Of a stretch of 64,000 bases of DNA, positions 50,686 through 58,738 are shown piece by piece. How positions within the stretch are numbered: the stretch's first letter is position 1; each line of letters starts with the position of its first letter. A model generated the notes under the pieces. That model searched no databases and was not told where the DNA came from. It worked only from the letters and a program-made list of their open reading frames with translations. The translations under genes were made by a program, and so were the position numbers. The DNA comes from Acidimicrobiaceae bacterium (GTDB taxonomy: Bacteria; Actinomycetota; Acidimicrobiia; Acidimicrobiales; MedAcidi-G1). The stretch is taken from positions 38,666-102,665 of the forward strand of contig NZBE01000010.1 in NCBI GenBank assembly GCA_002687745.1. The letters run 5' to 3'.

Positions 50686-52269
50686 ATGACTGAGACCACA
50701 GCGGACACGATCCGGACCGGAGACGTCGTCCCGACCGCTCTTGAGGCGGCTGTAACTACCACCGACCACCTACGCATCGGTCGGGCCTGGCTGGCCTCGG
50801 GAGTTCTCCTGCTTGTCGTCTCCCTCGTGGCCGGCCTCATGGTGAGTGCCGAGCGCATGGACCTGACCGGAATGGCGGTCTTCGGAGATGTCGACTCGCT
50901 GTTCCGCTTCTGGAGTGCCTATCGGGTCGGCTTCGTCCTGTTGGCGGTGGTTCCCGTCTTCGTGGGACTCGCCACCGCCGTGGTGCCCCTGCAGGTGGGC
51001 GCATCGTCGATTGTCTTCCCGAGGGCTGCCGCCCTCGGCTTCTGGGTATGGGTACTGGGTGCGGTATTCACGGTCGCCGGTTTCGCGATCGACGGTGGTC
51101 TCGGCACGCCGGGTGCCGTCAGCCGAACCGATGCCGTGGCCCTGACCCTGCTCGGTCTGCTGATGGTCATCGGCGGAATCTGCTGTGCAACGGTCTGCAT
51201 CCTGACGACGATCGTGGCCGGTCGAACCGCAGGAATGGACCTGTCGAGGGTGCCTCTCTTCACCTGGAGTGTTCTCGTGGCCGGTTCCATCTGGCTCGTG
51301 ACGCTGCCGGTTCTGGCGGCAAACGCGGTGCTCATCTACGTAGACCTGACAGGCCGATCGGCAATCGCCTTCGGTGTTGAGGACACGATCTGGGGGCAGC
51401 TCTCCTGGGCGTTCAGCCACCCGCAGGTCTACGCCTTCGCCCTGCCGTTGGTCGGTATCGCCGGCGACATCGTTCCGGTTGCCGCTCGACGGCGACACGG
51501 AAACCATCAGGCCCTCCTGGTCCTGACAGCGCTGATCGGGGTGCTCTCGTTCGGTGCCTACGCCCAGGCGGCCTTCGACATCGGAACCCCTGTCAGGGAA
51601 CAGGCCGTCTTCGTTGTCGAGGCGTTCCTGATCGTCCCGCTGGCCCTCCTGGTGCTTGTCGGCCTGGTGGATGTGTTGCGGCGCGGGGTGGGTAGTCGAA
51701 GGACCAGGATGCCGGCACCTCTCTACCTCTCGGTCCTCTCGGTCTTCTTGCTGCTGGACGGCATGGTGCTGGGCGCCCTGCGGGCGGTGGCCCCGTTGGA
51801 CCTGCTTGAGCGCTCGACCACGGGCGCGCAGTTCACCTTCACCATTGGCGCCGCCCTGCTGGCGGCCATCGCTGGAACCCTCTGGTGGGGTGATCTCATC
51901 GTCGGTCGTGTGGCACCCCAGGGTTTTGGCCTGGCGAGTGCTCTGGCTGTTGCGGTCGGAATCGTGCTCGTAGCCGTTCCCGACACGATCAGTGGTTTCA
52001 TGGGCCTTGCGGACTTCACAGGTGGAGACCGGGGAGGTGCCGGGAACCCCGAGGCGGGTGTCGATGTGCTCAACACGGTGGCGTTGGTTGGCTCGGCACA
52101 CCTCCTGGTCGGCGCCCTCGGGTGGCTGGTGACCGGTGTACTCAGGCTCAGGGGTGCCCGCTCCCTGGCTGACCCGTGGGGTGCCCACACGCTCGAGTGG
52201 TCGACCTCTTCCGTGAAAGTGACCTCTGAGAGTCCCCTATTGGACGCAGCCGTAGAGGTGGGGGCCTGA
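50686..52269 (+). CDS. Cytochrome oxidase subunit I-like protein lacking most redox-metal ligands
   Basis: A 527-residue membrane protein that aligns with CtaD downstream but appears catalytically dead. VVPLQVGASSIVFPRAAALGFW (within 99-120) matches IPLQIGARDVAFPRLNALSFW. The first low-spin-heme His is Tyr79. The CuB-Tyr segment is kept as SHPQVY (His245, Tyr249). The CuB His-His pair is Gln294-Ala295, and the heme pair AHFHY has become AQFTF (Gln382, Thr384). So five of six ligand histidines are lost, while the helix pattern remains. It overlaps the next gene as TGATG. A structural, assembly or regulatory partner of the real oxidase is a reasonable guess. Confidence 0.72.
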   Translation: MTETTADTIRTGDVVPTALEAAVTTTDHLRIGRAWLASGVLLLVVSLVAGLMVSAERMDLTGMAVFGDVDSLFRFWSAYRVGFVLLAVVPVFVGLATAVVPLQVGASSIVFPRAAALGFWVWVLGAVFTVAGFAIDGGLGTPGAVSRTDAVALTLLGLLMVIGGICCATVCILTTIVAGRTAGMDLSRVPLFTWSVLVAGSIWLVTLPVLAANAVLIYVDLTGRSAIAFGVEDTIWGQLSWAFSHPQVYAFALPLVGIAGDIVPVAARRRHGNHQALLVLTALIGVLSFGAYAQAAFDIGTPVREQAVFVVEAFLIVPLALLVLVGLVDVLRRGVGSRRTRMPAPLYLSVLSVFLLLDGMVLGALRAVAPLDLLERSTTGAQFTFTIGAALLAAIAGTLWWGDLIVGRVAPQGFGLASALAVAVGIVLVAVPDTISGFMGLADFTGGDRGGAGNPEAGVDVLNTVALVGSAHLLVGALGWLVTGVLRLRGARSLADPWGAHTLEWSTSSVKVTSESPLLDAAVEVGA

Positions 52270-52853
52270 TGTCCTCCACGACCTTCTCAGCGGCGGTGCC
52301 CAACCGGCCGAGGACCCTTGTGGTCGGGTCGGCGCTGGCCACTTCGGGCGTGCTCGTGTTCTTTGGTGGCCTCTTCGCCCTCTACTTCTCCCGGCGGGCC
52401 GACGCAATGGCCTGGGGAATGGAGTGGTTCCCTGAGGGGGCGATAAGGCTTCCGCCGGGTGGCATGAACATGGCCACCATGGCCCTCTCGGCGATAACGA
52501 TGATGTGGGCCGTCTACTCGGTCATCAACAGCGACCGCATCCACTCGTACCTCGCAATGGCGATTACGGCCGTAATGGGCGTGGCGATGCTCAACCAGAC
52601 GGTCTTCTACTTCAACGACATCGCCCTGCCGATTGACCACAGCGAGGCCACCACCTTCCTGTTCGTCATCGTCGGAGCCCACATGGCAATGGTCCTGGTC
52701 GGAGTGTTCTGGCTCGGCCTGCTGCTGTTGCGGGCGCTGGGCGGGCAGGACACAAGCCGGAACCGTGACCTTGTATCCGCTGCGGCCCTCTACTGGTATG
52801 CGGCTGTAGCGGTCTACATGGTCATCTGGCTCGGCATCTACATCGCCAAGTAG
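52269..52853 (+). CDS. Cytochrome oxidase subunit III-like membrane protein
   Basis: A 194-residue protein with five predicted membrane helices and the layout of heme-copper oxidase subunit III: ASGVLVFFGGLFALYFSRR, PPGGMNMATMALSAITMMW, then AHMAMVLVGVFWLGLLLLRA and a last helix YWYAAVAVYMVIWLGIYIAK near the C-terminus. It is a paralogue of ctaE at 56803. It overlaps the ligand-less subunit I-like gene by one base, so the two probably form a complex. The role is unknown. Confidence 0.75.
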   Translation: MSSTTFSAAVPNRPRTLVVGSALATSGVLVFFGGLFALYFSRRADAMAWGMEWFPEGAIRLPPGGMNMATMALSAITMMWAVYSVINSDRIHSYLAMAITAVMGVAMLNQTVFYFNDIALPIDHSEATTFLFVIVGAHMAMVLVGVFWLGLLLLRALGGQDTSRNRDLVSAAALYWYAAVAVYMVIWLGIYIAK

Positions 52854-52873
52854 GACTGGCTGACGGGAACGAA

Positions 52874-53659
52874 ATGCTCACCACTGGATTCAAGCTCTGG
52901 TTCGGTCTATGTGCCGCGGCGCTCAGCGCTGCGGTGTTTGCCGGCTACACCTCGGGCGGAACCGAGACCGGTCCGATCAGCCTCGGCTGGAAGGGCGGTG
53001 TCGGAGACCACGTCACATACGTCCTCTTCGTGACTGCAGCGGCGGTCTTCGGATTGCTGGCAGTCATCGCCATTGCCTTCCGCGACGCCGACTCGGAGGC
53101 GGTTGCCGAGGTGCTCGGCGTTGACACGCCCCCACCTGCCCAGACCCAGGTGGGTAGTTCCATCTGGCCGGTACTGGGTGCGCTTGGAGTTGCGACCCTC
53201 GTGATCGGCCTCGTTGTCAGCCCGGCGCTGTTCGTGGTGGGCCTGTTGTTGCTGGTCGCGGTCAGCCTGGAATGGACCATGACCAACTGGTCTGAACGGG
53301 CCACCGGTGACCCCGAGGTGAACAGGGAGTTGCGTGAACGCCTGCTCCGCCCGATCGAGATCCCGACCCTGGCCTTTGTCGGAATAGGCGTTCTGGTCCT
53401 GGCAATATCGAGGGTCCTGCTGGCCTCCTCGGTCAACGGAGCAGTGCTTGTCGCCGGGGTTGTAGGTACCTGTGTATTCGGAGCAGCATTCCTGTTCAGC
53501 CGCCGCCCGAACATCCCGAGGCGCGTGGTCAGCACGGTCCTGATCGTGAGCTGTGCAGCGGTCCTGGCCGCAGGGATCGTGGCTGCAGCAACCGGTGAGC
53601 GTGAATTCCACCAGCTTGGTGGCGGTTCCGGTGGTGACCACGTGGAGGTGGGCGAGTGA
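52874..53659 (+). CDS. Hypothetical integral membrane protein in the oxidase cluster
   Basis: A 261-residue protein that I do not recognise. I see roughly seven hydrophobic helices: one at the N-terminus, one at about 45-68, two close together at 97-135, and three between 165 and 245. A charged loop (about 137-162) separates the halves. The C-terminus ends in a Gly/His-rich tail, EFHQLGGGSGGDHVEVGE. No heme or metal motif is clear. It lies between the subunit III-like gene and ctaC, and its stop overlaps the ctaC GTG, so it belongs to the oxidase operon. Confidence 0.7.
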   Translation: MLTTGFKLWFGLCAAALSAAVFAGYTSGGTETGPISLGWKGGVGDHVTYVLFVTAAAVFGLLAVIAIAFRDADSEAVAEVLGVDTPPPAQTQVGSSIWPVLGALGVATLVIGLVVSPALFVVGLLLLVAVSLEWTMTNWSERATGDPEVNRELRERLLRPIEIPTLAFVGIGVLVLAISRVLLASSVNGAVLVAGVVGTCVFGAAFLFSRRPNIPRRVVSTVLIVSCAAVLAAGIVAAATGEREFHQLGGGSGGDHVEVGE

Positions 53660-54849
53660 TCCCGAAGATCCTGCGTGGAACCGGCTTGACAGCGCTGGCT
53701 GTCGGGTTGCTTGCGTTCCTCACCGGCTGTGCCGCCGACGCCGAGCTCGACACGCTAAACCCGCAGGGTCCCAGCGCCCGGAGCATCGACAACCTGTTTG
53801 ACCCGGTGTTCTACGTCGCCGTTCTAGTCTTCATATTCGTCTTTGCCGGCACCTTCATCATCTGGTGGAGGTTCCGCGACGACCACGACAACGAGGAGTT
53901 CCCGCACCAGTTCCACGGCGACACCCGCCTGGAGTTGGCCTGGACCATTGTCCCGACCCTGATCCTCGTGGTCATATCGGTCTCCACCCTCGTCACCCTG
54001 AGGGGCCTCAACGAGACCGAGGCGAACGCGGTAACCATCGACGTCGACGGGGCTGCCACCCAGTGGGAGCCAGAGGTCGTGGTGGTTGGCCAGCAGTGGT
54101 GGTGGGAGTTCCGCTACTACCTGAACGGCCTCGACGGTGTCGATCTGACCGATGCCAGGCACCTGCCGCCAGCTGACATTGTCACCGCCAACCAGATGGT
54201 GATCCCCGCCGGCGAGGAGATCGAGTTGGCGATTACCAGCCGCGACGTGATCCACAGTTTCTGGATTCCGGCATTGAACGGCAAGAAGGACGCCGCACCC
54301 GGTCGAGTTCATCCCTGGAAGCTCGAAGCCGATGGGCCGGGTGTCTACTTCGGCCAGTGCACCGAGTTCTGCGGCCTGTCGCACTCGCGGATGCGCATGC
54401 AGGTCGTGGCCGTCACCCCCGACGATTTCAGTGCGTGGGTTGTCGAACAGTTGCAGCCTGCTGGTGAGCCCGAGGCGGCCGCCGCCCAGAGGGGCATGGA
54501 GATCTACCAGTCGCAGTGCGCCCGTTGCCACGTGGTCGATGGCTTCAACGATGGCAGCGGTGCCGATCTGGTGGCGAATGCGGCACCGAACCTGACCCAC
54601 CTGATGAGCCGTACCACCTACGCGGGCGGCATCTTCAACATGTATGAGCCGAATGGAAGCCTGGACCGGACCCAACTTGAGGCGTGGCTGCGAGACTCAC
54701 CGGCTGAAAAGCCCGCCTACGCGGAGGGCCGTCGGGGCATGCCGGCCATGGGCCTCGACGAGGGCCAGATCGATGACATGGTGGCCTACCTGACCACTCT
54801 CGGTCGGGCACCGGCGCTTGACATAATCGCCGCAACGGAGGTCGAGTGA
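53656..54849 (+). CDS. ctaC: Cytochrome c oxidase subunit II with fused cytochrome c domain
   Basis: A 397-residue lipoprotein-like subunit. A signal peptide ends at the lipobox LTGC (Cys25), and two membrane helices follow (about 48-72 and 93-113). The CuA domain has WQWWWE-like GQQWWWEFRY, the first ligand in DVIHSFWIP near residue 197 and the cluster CTEFCGLSHSRM near 235. The C-terminal 120 residues carry a class I cytochrome c motif CARCH near 291 and a later axial Met, probably in RGMPAMG. This caa3-like form accepts electrons directly through its own heme. The GTG start overlaps the upstream gene as GTGA. Confidence 0.94.
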   Translation: MIPKILRGTGLTALAVGLLAFLTGCAADAELDTLNPQGPSARSIDNLFDPVFYVAVLVFIFVFAGTFIIWWRFRDDHDNEEFPHQFHGDTRLELAWTIVPTLILVVISVSTLVTLRGLNETEANAVTIDVDGAATQWEPEVVVVGQQWWWEFRYYLNGLDGVDLTDARHLPPADIVTANQMVIPAGEEIELAITSRDVIHSFWIPALNGKKDAAPGRVHPWKLEADGPGVYFGQCTEFCGLSHSRMRMQVVAVTPDDFSAWVVEQLQPAGEPEAAAAQRGMEIYQSQCARCHVVDGFNDGSGADLVANAAPNLTHLMSRTTYAGGIFNMYEPNGSLDRTQLEAWLRDSPAEKPAYAEGRRGMPAMGLDEGQIDDMVAYLTTLGRAPALDIIAATEVE

Positions 54850-56810
54850 TGACCGCAACGACCACCGTCGAAGACGTGGTGGATCAGCCGCTGGGCGTCT
54901 ACACGCGCCCCACGGGCGGCAACGGCTGGCGCGACTGGATTACCACAGTCGACCACAAGAAGATCGGCATCCTCTACGGGGTTGCCGCCCTGTTCTTCTT
55001 CGTGGTGGGTGGCATCGAGGCGCTCCTGATCCGCCTGCAGTTGGCAACGCCGAATGGCACCGTGCTCGGTGCCGACATGTACAACCAGGTCTTCACGATG
55101 CACGGCGTGACCATGATCTTCCTGGCTGCCATGCCGCTGTCTGCGGCCTTCGCCAACTACCTGATACCGCTGCAGATCGGCGCCAGGGACGTTGCCTTCC
55201 CGCGTCTCAACGCCCTCAGCTTCTGGGCATTCCTGGCTGGCGGCATCGTCTTGAACCTCTCATGGGTCATGGGTGGTGCCCCCGACGGCGGATGGTTCGG
55301 CTACGCCCCCAACACCGGAATCGTGTTCTCACCGAGTCCCGGAATGGACTTCTACGCCCTGGGACTCCAGATCACAGGTGTCGCCTCGTTGATGTCGTCG
55401 ATCAATCTGACGGTGACGGTTCTCAACATGCGTGCACCTGGGATGACCCTGTTCCGCATGCCCGTATTCACCTGGATGATGCTCGTGACCCAGCTGCTGC
55501 TGGTGTTCGCAATGCCCGTCATAGCGGTCGCCCTGTTCCTGCTGACGTTCAGCCGACTGTTCGGTGCCAGGTTCTTTGACCCGTCGGTGGGCGGCGATGC
55601 CCTGCTCTGGCAGCACCTGTTCTGGATCTTCGGTCACCCCGAGGTCTACATCCTGATCCTGCCGTCGTTCGGAATCATCTCAGAGGTGATCCCCACCTTC
55701 TCCCGAAAGCCCATCTTCGGGTACCCGTTCATGGTGTTCTCGGGAATCGCCATCGGTTTCATGGGCTGGGGCGTGTGGGCCCACCACATGTTCGTGTCCG
55801 GTATCGGACCCATATCGGTGGCTGCGTTCTCGCTGTCGACGATGTTCATCGCCGTACCGACAGGCGTGAAGATCCTGAACTGGATGGCGACCATGTGGGG
55901 CGGCCGCATCAAGTTCTCGGCACCGATGCTGTTCGCTGTCGGTGTCGTCTCCATGTTCACCATCGGCGGCCTCTCGGGCGTCACGCACGCCATCTCGCCA
56001 GCCGACACCCAACAGACCGACACCTACTACATAGTTGCCCACTTCCACTACGTCATCTTCGGTGGAATCGTCTTCGGCCTGTTCGCCGGTCTCTACTTCT
56101 GGTGGCCGAAGGTGTTCGGCCACATGCTCAGCGACGGGGTCGGCAAGGTGAATTTCTGGGTGATGCTGGTCGGGTTCAACCTGACCTTCGGGCCGATGCA
56201 CGTGCTGGGCCTTCAGGGCATGTCCCGGCGCATCGACAGCTACAGCCCCGGCTTCGGATTCGAACTCTGGAACATGGTTTCGACCATCGGCTCGTTCCTG
56301 ATCGCCCTGAGCATCGCCATCTTTGTCGTCAACGTGATCATGTCGGCGATGAAGGCCAGGGGACAGGCTCCCTGTGGGCCAGATCCGTGGGATGCACGCA
56401 GCCTCGAGTGGCTCACGCCCAACCCGACCCCGGTCCACAACTTTGACGAGGTTCCGGTGGTCGAGAGCCTCGATGAGTTCTGGCACCGCAAGTACGGCAC
56501 CGATGACGATGGTCGCGTTGTGCGTGTGGCCTCGGCAGAGGAGGTCTGCGAGGACGGCTCAGCCGTGGGCGTGCACCTTCCGCCTCCGTCGTTCTGGCCG
56601 ATCGTGTTCGCGTCCGGCCTGCCGTTCATCGCTCTCGGGCTCATCTTCAACCTGTGGCTCACGGTGCCCGGTGGCCTGCTGGTGGTGATGGCCATCTACG
56701 CCTGGATCTTCGAACCTGTCGACGACCCTGATGCCGCCCACGGGGACCACGATGACCACGAAGGCGACGAGGCAGCGGCCGACACGATCGAGGAGGCCCC
56801 CGTTGTCTGA
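54849..56810 (+). CDS. ctaD: Cytochrome c oxidase subunit I
   Basis: A 653-residue catalytic subunit with twelve membrane helices plus an extra C-terminal pair. All ligands are present: His85 in MHGVTMIF, FGHPEVY with the cross-linked His-Tyr, WAHHMFV and AHFHYVIFGG. After the core comes a long tail with two more hydrophobic segments (PSFWPIVFASGLPFIALG and WLTVPGGLLVVMAIYAWIF) and an acidic, His-containing end (HGDHDDHEGDE). ATG 54849 overlaps the ctaC stop as TGATG; GTG one codon earlier is possible. It reduces O2 and pumps protons. Confidence 0.96.
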   Translation: MTATTTVEDVVDQPLGVYTRPTGGNGWRDWITTVDHKKIGILYGVAALFFFVVGGIEALLIRLQLATPNGTVLGADMYNQVFTMHGVTMIFLAAMPLSAAFANYLIPLQIGARDVAFPRLNALSFWAFLAGGIVLNLSWVMGGAPDGGWFGYAPNTGIVFSPSPGMDFYALGLQITGVASLMSSINLTVTVLNMRAPGMTLFRMPVFTWMMLVTQLLLVFAMPVIAVALFLLTFSRLFGARFFDPSVGGDALLWQHLFWIFGHPEVYILILPSFGIISEVIPTFSRKPIFGYPFMVFSGIAIGFMGWGVWAHHMFVSGIGPISVAAFSLSTMFIAVPTGVKILNWMATMWGGRIKFSAPMLFAVGVVSMFTIGGLSGVTHAISPADTQQTDTYYIVAHFHYVIFGGIVFGLFAGLYFWWPKVFGHMLSDGVGKVNFWVMLVGFNLTFGPMHVLGLQGMSRRIDSYSPGFGFELWNMVSTIGSFLIALSIAIFVVNVIMSAMKARGQAPCGPDPWDARSLEWLTPNPTPVHNFDEVPVVESLDEFWHRKYGTDDDGRVVRVASAEEVCEDGSAVGVHLPPPSFWPIVFASGLPFIALGLIFNLWLTVPGGLLVVMAIYAWIFEPVDDPDAAHGDHDDHEGDEAAADTIEEAPVV

Positions 56811-57402
56811 CACAGCCACCAGCGACCACGCAACCACCACGGGCATGACCCACAACAAGTTGGCGATGTGGGTGTTCCTCGGTTCCGAGTGCCTGCTCTT
56901 CGGTGCGCTTATCTCGACCTACCTCGTGTACCGGGGTCGGTTCGCCTCCGGTCCGGCACCGGGTGACATCTTCGACATCCCGTTCACCTCGGTGAGTTCC
57001 TTCGTGCTGCTCATGAGCTCGCTCACGATGGTCCTGGCCCTGTCGGCCATCAAGCGTGGAGACCTCCGCAACAACCGCCTCTGGTTGTTGACGACAGCCC
57101 TGCTCGGGTCCCTGTTCATCGGCGGCCAGGTCTACGAGTTCACCACCTTCTTCCGTGAGGGTCTCGGTTATACGACCAGCCCGTTCTCGTCGGCGTTCTT
57201 CACGCTCACCGGCTTCCACGGCGTGCACGTCAGCCTCGGCATCATCATGTTGATGTCCATGTTCATCTCGTCGCTCCGCGGCTCGCTCCGAAAGGAGCAC
57301 TCTGAGACGGTGGAGATCATTGGCCTCTACTGGCATTTCGTCGACATCGTGTGGATCTTCATCTTCACGGTGATCTACCTGGTGCCCTCACCTACGAGCT
57401 GA
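56803..57402 (+). CDS. ctaE: Cytochrome c oxidase subunit III
   Basis: A 199-residue five-helix subunit III. Motifs are KLAMWVFLGSECLLFGALIS near residue 18, the conserved Glu in GGQVYEF, the GFHGVHVSLGIIML block and the C-terminal YWHFVDIVWIFIFTVIYL. TTG 56803 is chosen as start: GAGGAGG precedes it by 6 bases, and it overlaps the ctaD stop. The frame is open farther upstream inside ctaD. Confidence 0.93.
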   Translation: MSDTATSDHATTTGMTHNKLAMWVFLGSECLLFGALISTYLVYRGRFASGPAPGDIFDIPFTSVSSFVLLMSSLTMVLALSAIKRGDLRNNRLWLLTTALLGSLFIGGQVYEFTTFFREGLGYTTSPFSSAFFTLTGFHGVHVSLGIIMLMSMFISSLRGSLRKEHSETVEIIGLYWHFVDIVWIFIFTVIYLVPSPTS

Positions 57403-57418
57403 CCGGGGAGCAACGTCA

Positions 57419-57751
57419 ATGAGCACCACCGAGATCACCGACCGGCAGGATGATGTCGTCCACGACGACGGTCACGACCACCCGTCGGACTCGAAGTACT
57501 TCCAGATTGCCCTCATCCTCGCGGTCCTGACTGCTCTTGAGGTGGCCACCTACTACGTGGACATCGGCTCCGCCCTGATCCCGGTCCTCATGGTCATGAT
57601 GGTCGTCAAGTTCTTCATGGTGGCCGCCTGGTTCATGCACCTGCGGTTCGACAGCAGCCTCTTCACGAAGTTCTTCGTCGGGGGACTTGTGCTCGCTGTT
57701 GCCGTCTATGTGATTGCCCTCAGCGCCTTCGAGTTCTGGTCCAAGGGCTGA
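57419..57751 (+). CDS. ctaF: Cytochrome c oxidase subunit IV (CtaF-type)
   Basis: A 110-residue small subunit of the prokaryotic COX4 family. An acidic, His-rich N-terminus is followed by three membrane helices, with VKFFMVAAWFMHLRFD near residue 63, typical of the family. It follows ctaE after 16 bases and is expected to stabilise the oxidase. Confidence 0.88.
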   Translation: MSTTEITDRQDDVVHDDGHDHPSDSKYFQIALILAVLTALEVATYYVDIGSALIPVLMVMMVVKFFMVAAWFMHLRFDSSLFTKFFVGGLVLAVAVYVIALSAFEFWSKG

Positions 57752-57752
57752 C

Positions 57753-57827
57753 ATGGTCCTGCGCCCGGCCCGGAACGGGGCACGGGTCACCGCCACCTCT
57801 CCAACACCTGACGGGACCCGGCGATGA
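57753..57827 (+). CDS. Possible 24-codon bridge ORF between ctaF and ctaG
   Basis: ATG 57753, one base after the ctaF stop, opens 24 codons ending in TGA 57825-57827, which overlaps the ctaG ATG as ATGA. It bridges the 72-base gap. The peptide is basic and has no recognised motif. It may serve only to couple translation. Confidence 0.28.
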   Translation: MVLRPARNGARVTATSPTPDGTRR

Positions 57828-58708
57828 TTGCCGACGTGGCGGGACCGTGGGACTGGCAGGCCCACCCCGAGGTCTGGTTCCTTGTGGTGGCTGTGGTTGT
57901 TCTGGGCTGGTGGGCGGCCCGGGTAATCGGCCCGAAGGTGGTCCCGGTGGGAACACCGGTAACGACACCGTTCCAGCGTCGTGCCTTCGTTGCCGCAACT
58001 GTCCTGCTGCTGGTGTCGGCCGACTGGCCGATGCACGACATTGCCGAGGACCACCTCTATTCGGTCCACATGCTCCAGCACCTTCTGATCACGTTCATCG
58101 TTCCGCCCCTGTTCCTGTTGGCGATGCCGGGCTGGTTGGCCCGGTTGCTGATTCTGGAAGGTGGGTTCGGAGCCCGTCTGCTGCGAAGGTTGACCCATCC
58201 TGTTGTGGCGGGCCTCATCTTCAACGGGTTGATCGCCCTGACCCACTGGAGCAGCGTCGTGAGCTGGTCCGCCGAGTTCGGGGCCTTCCACTACGGAGTT
58301 CACGTCGTGTTGTTCGCTGCGGCTCTGGCCATGTGGATGCCGGTGGTGGCACCGCTACCGGAGCTGCGGCTGTCGCCGCCCGGGCAGATGCTCTACCTGT
58401 TCCTCATGTCGATCATCCCGACCATCCCGGCGGCCTGGCTGACCTTTGCCGACGGAGTCGTGTACCCGAGTTACGACGACGGCTTCGAACTGTGGGGGGT
58501 CGGCGTGCGTTCCGACCAGCAGACAGCGGGGCTGATCATGAAGCTGCTCGGTGGGTTCTACATCTGGGGAATCATCGTCGTGAAGTTCTTCTCCTTTACC
58601 CGGGAGCAGAACCGTCAGGACCAGCGCCTGAGGCCGGCGGCCGGTCGTCTCGCCGACGGCCGCTCGGCGTCAGCTGATCCACCCCAGGTGACGGAACCGG
58701 TCGAGTAG
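57824..58708 (+). CDS. ctaG: Cytochrome c oxidase assembly protein, CtaG (caa3-type) family
   Basis: A 294-residue seven-helix membrane protein of the CtaG_caa3 family linked to copper delivery to oxidase. Conserved blocks are ADWPMHDIAEDHLYSVHMLQHLL near residue 66-88 with several His, and THWSSVV, FHYGVHVVLFAAALAMWMPVV and GQMLYLFLMSIIPTIPAAWL later. ATG 57824 follows a GGGACC stretch. It ends the oxidase run. Confidence 0.87.
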   Translation: MIADVAGPWDWQAHPEVWFLVVAVVVLGWWAARVIGPKVVPVGTPVTTPFQRRAFVAATVLLLVSADWPMHDIAEDHLYSVHMLQHLLITFIVPPLFLLAMPGWLARLLILEGGFGARLLRRLTHPVVAGLIFNGLIALTHWSSVVSWSAEFGAFHYGVHVVLFAAALAMWMPVVAPLPELRLSPPGQMLYLFLMSIIPTIPAAWLTFADGVVYPSYDDGFELWGVGVRSDQQTAGLIMKLLGGFYIWGIIVVKFFSFTREQNRQDQRLRPAAGRLADGRSASADPPQVTEPVE

Positions 58709-58725
58709 CCACCGCGTGGCCCCGC

Positions 58726-58731
58726 TAGGTT
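58726..58731 (+). promoter_or_regulatory. -10 box of a leaderless serS promoter
   Basis: TAGGTT ends 7 nt before the serS GTG. Confidence 0.45.
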
Positions 58732-58738
58732 CTGATCT

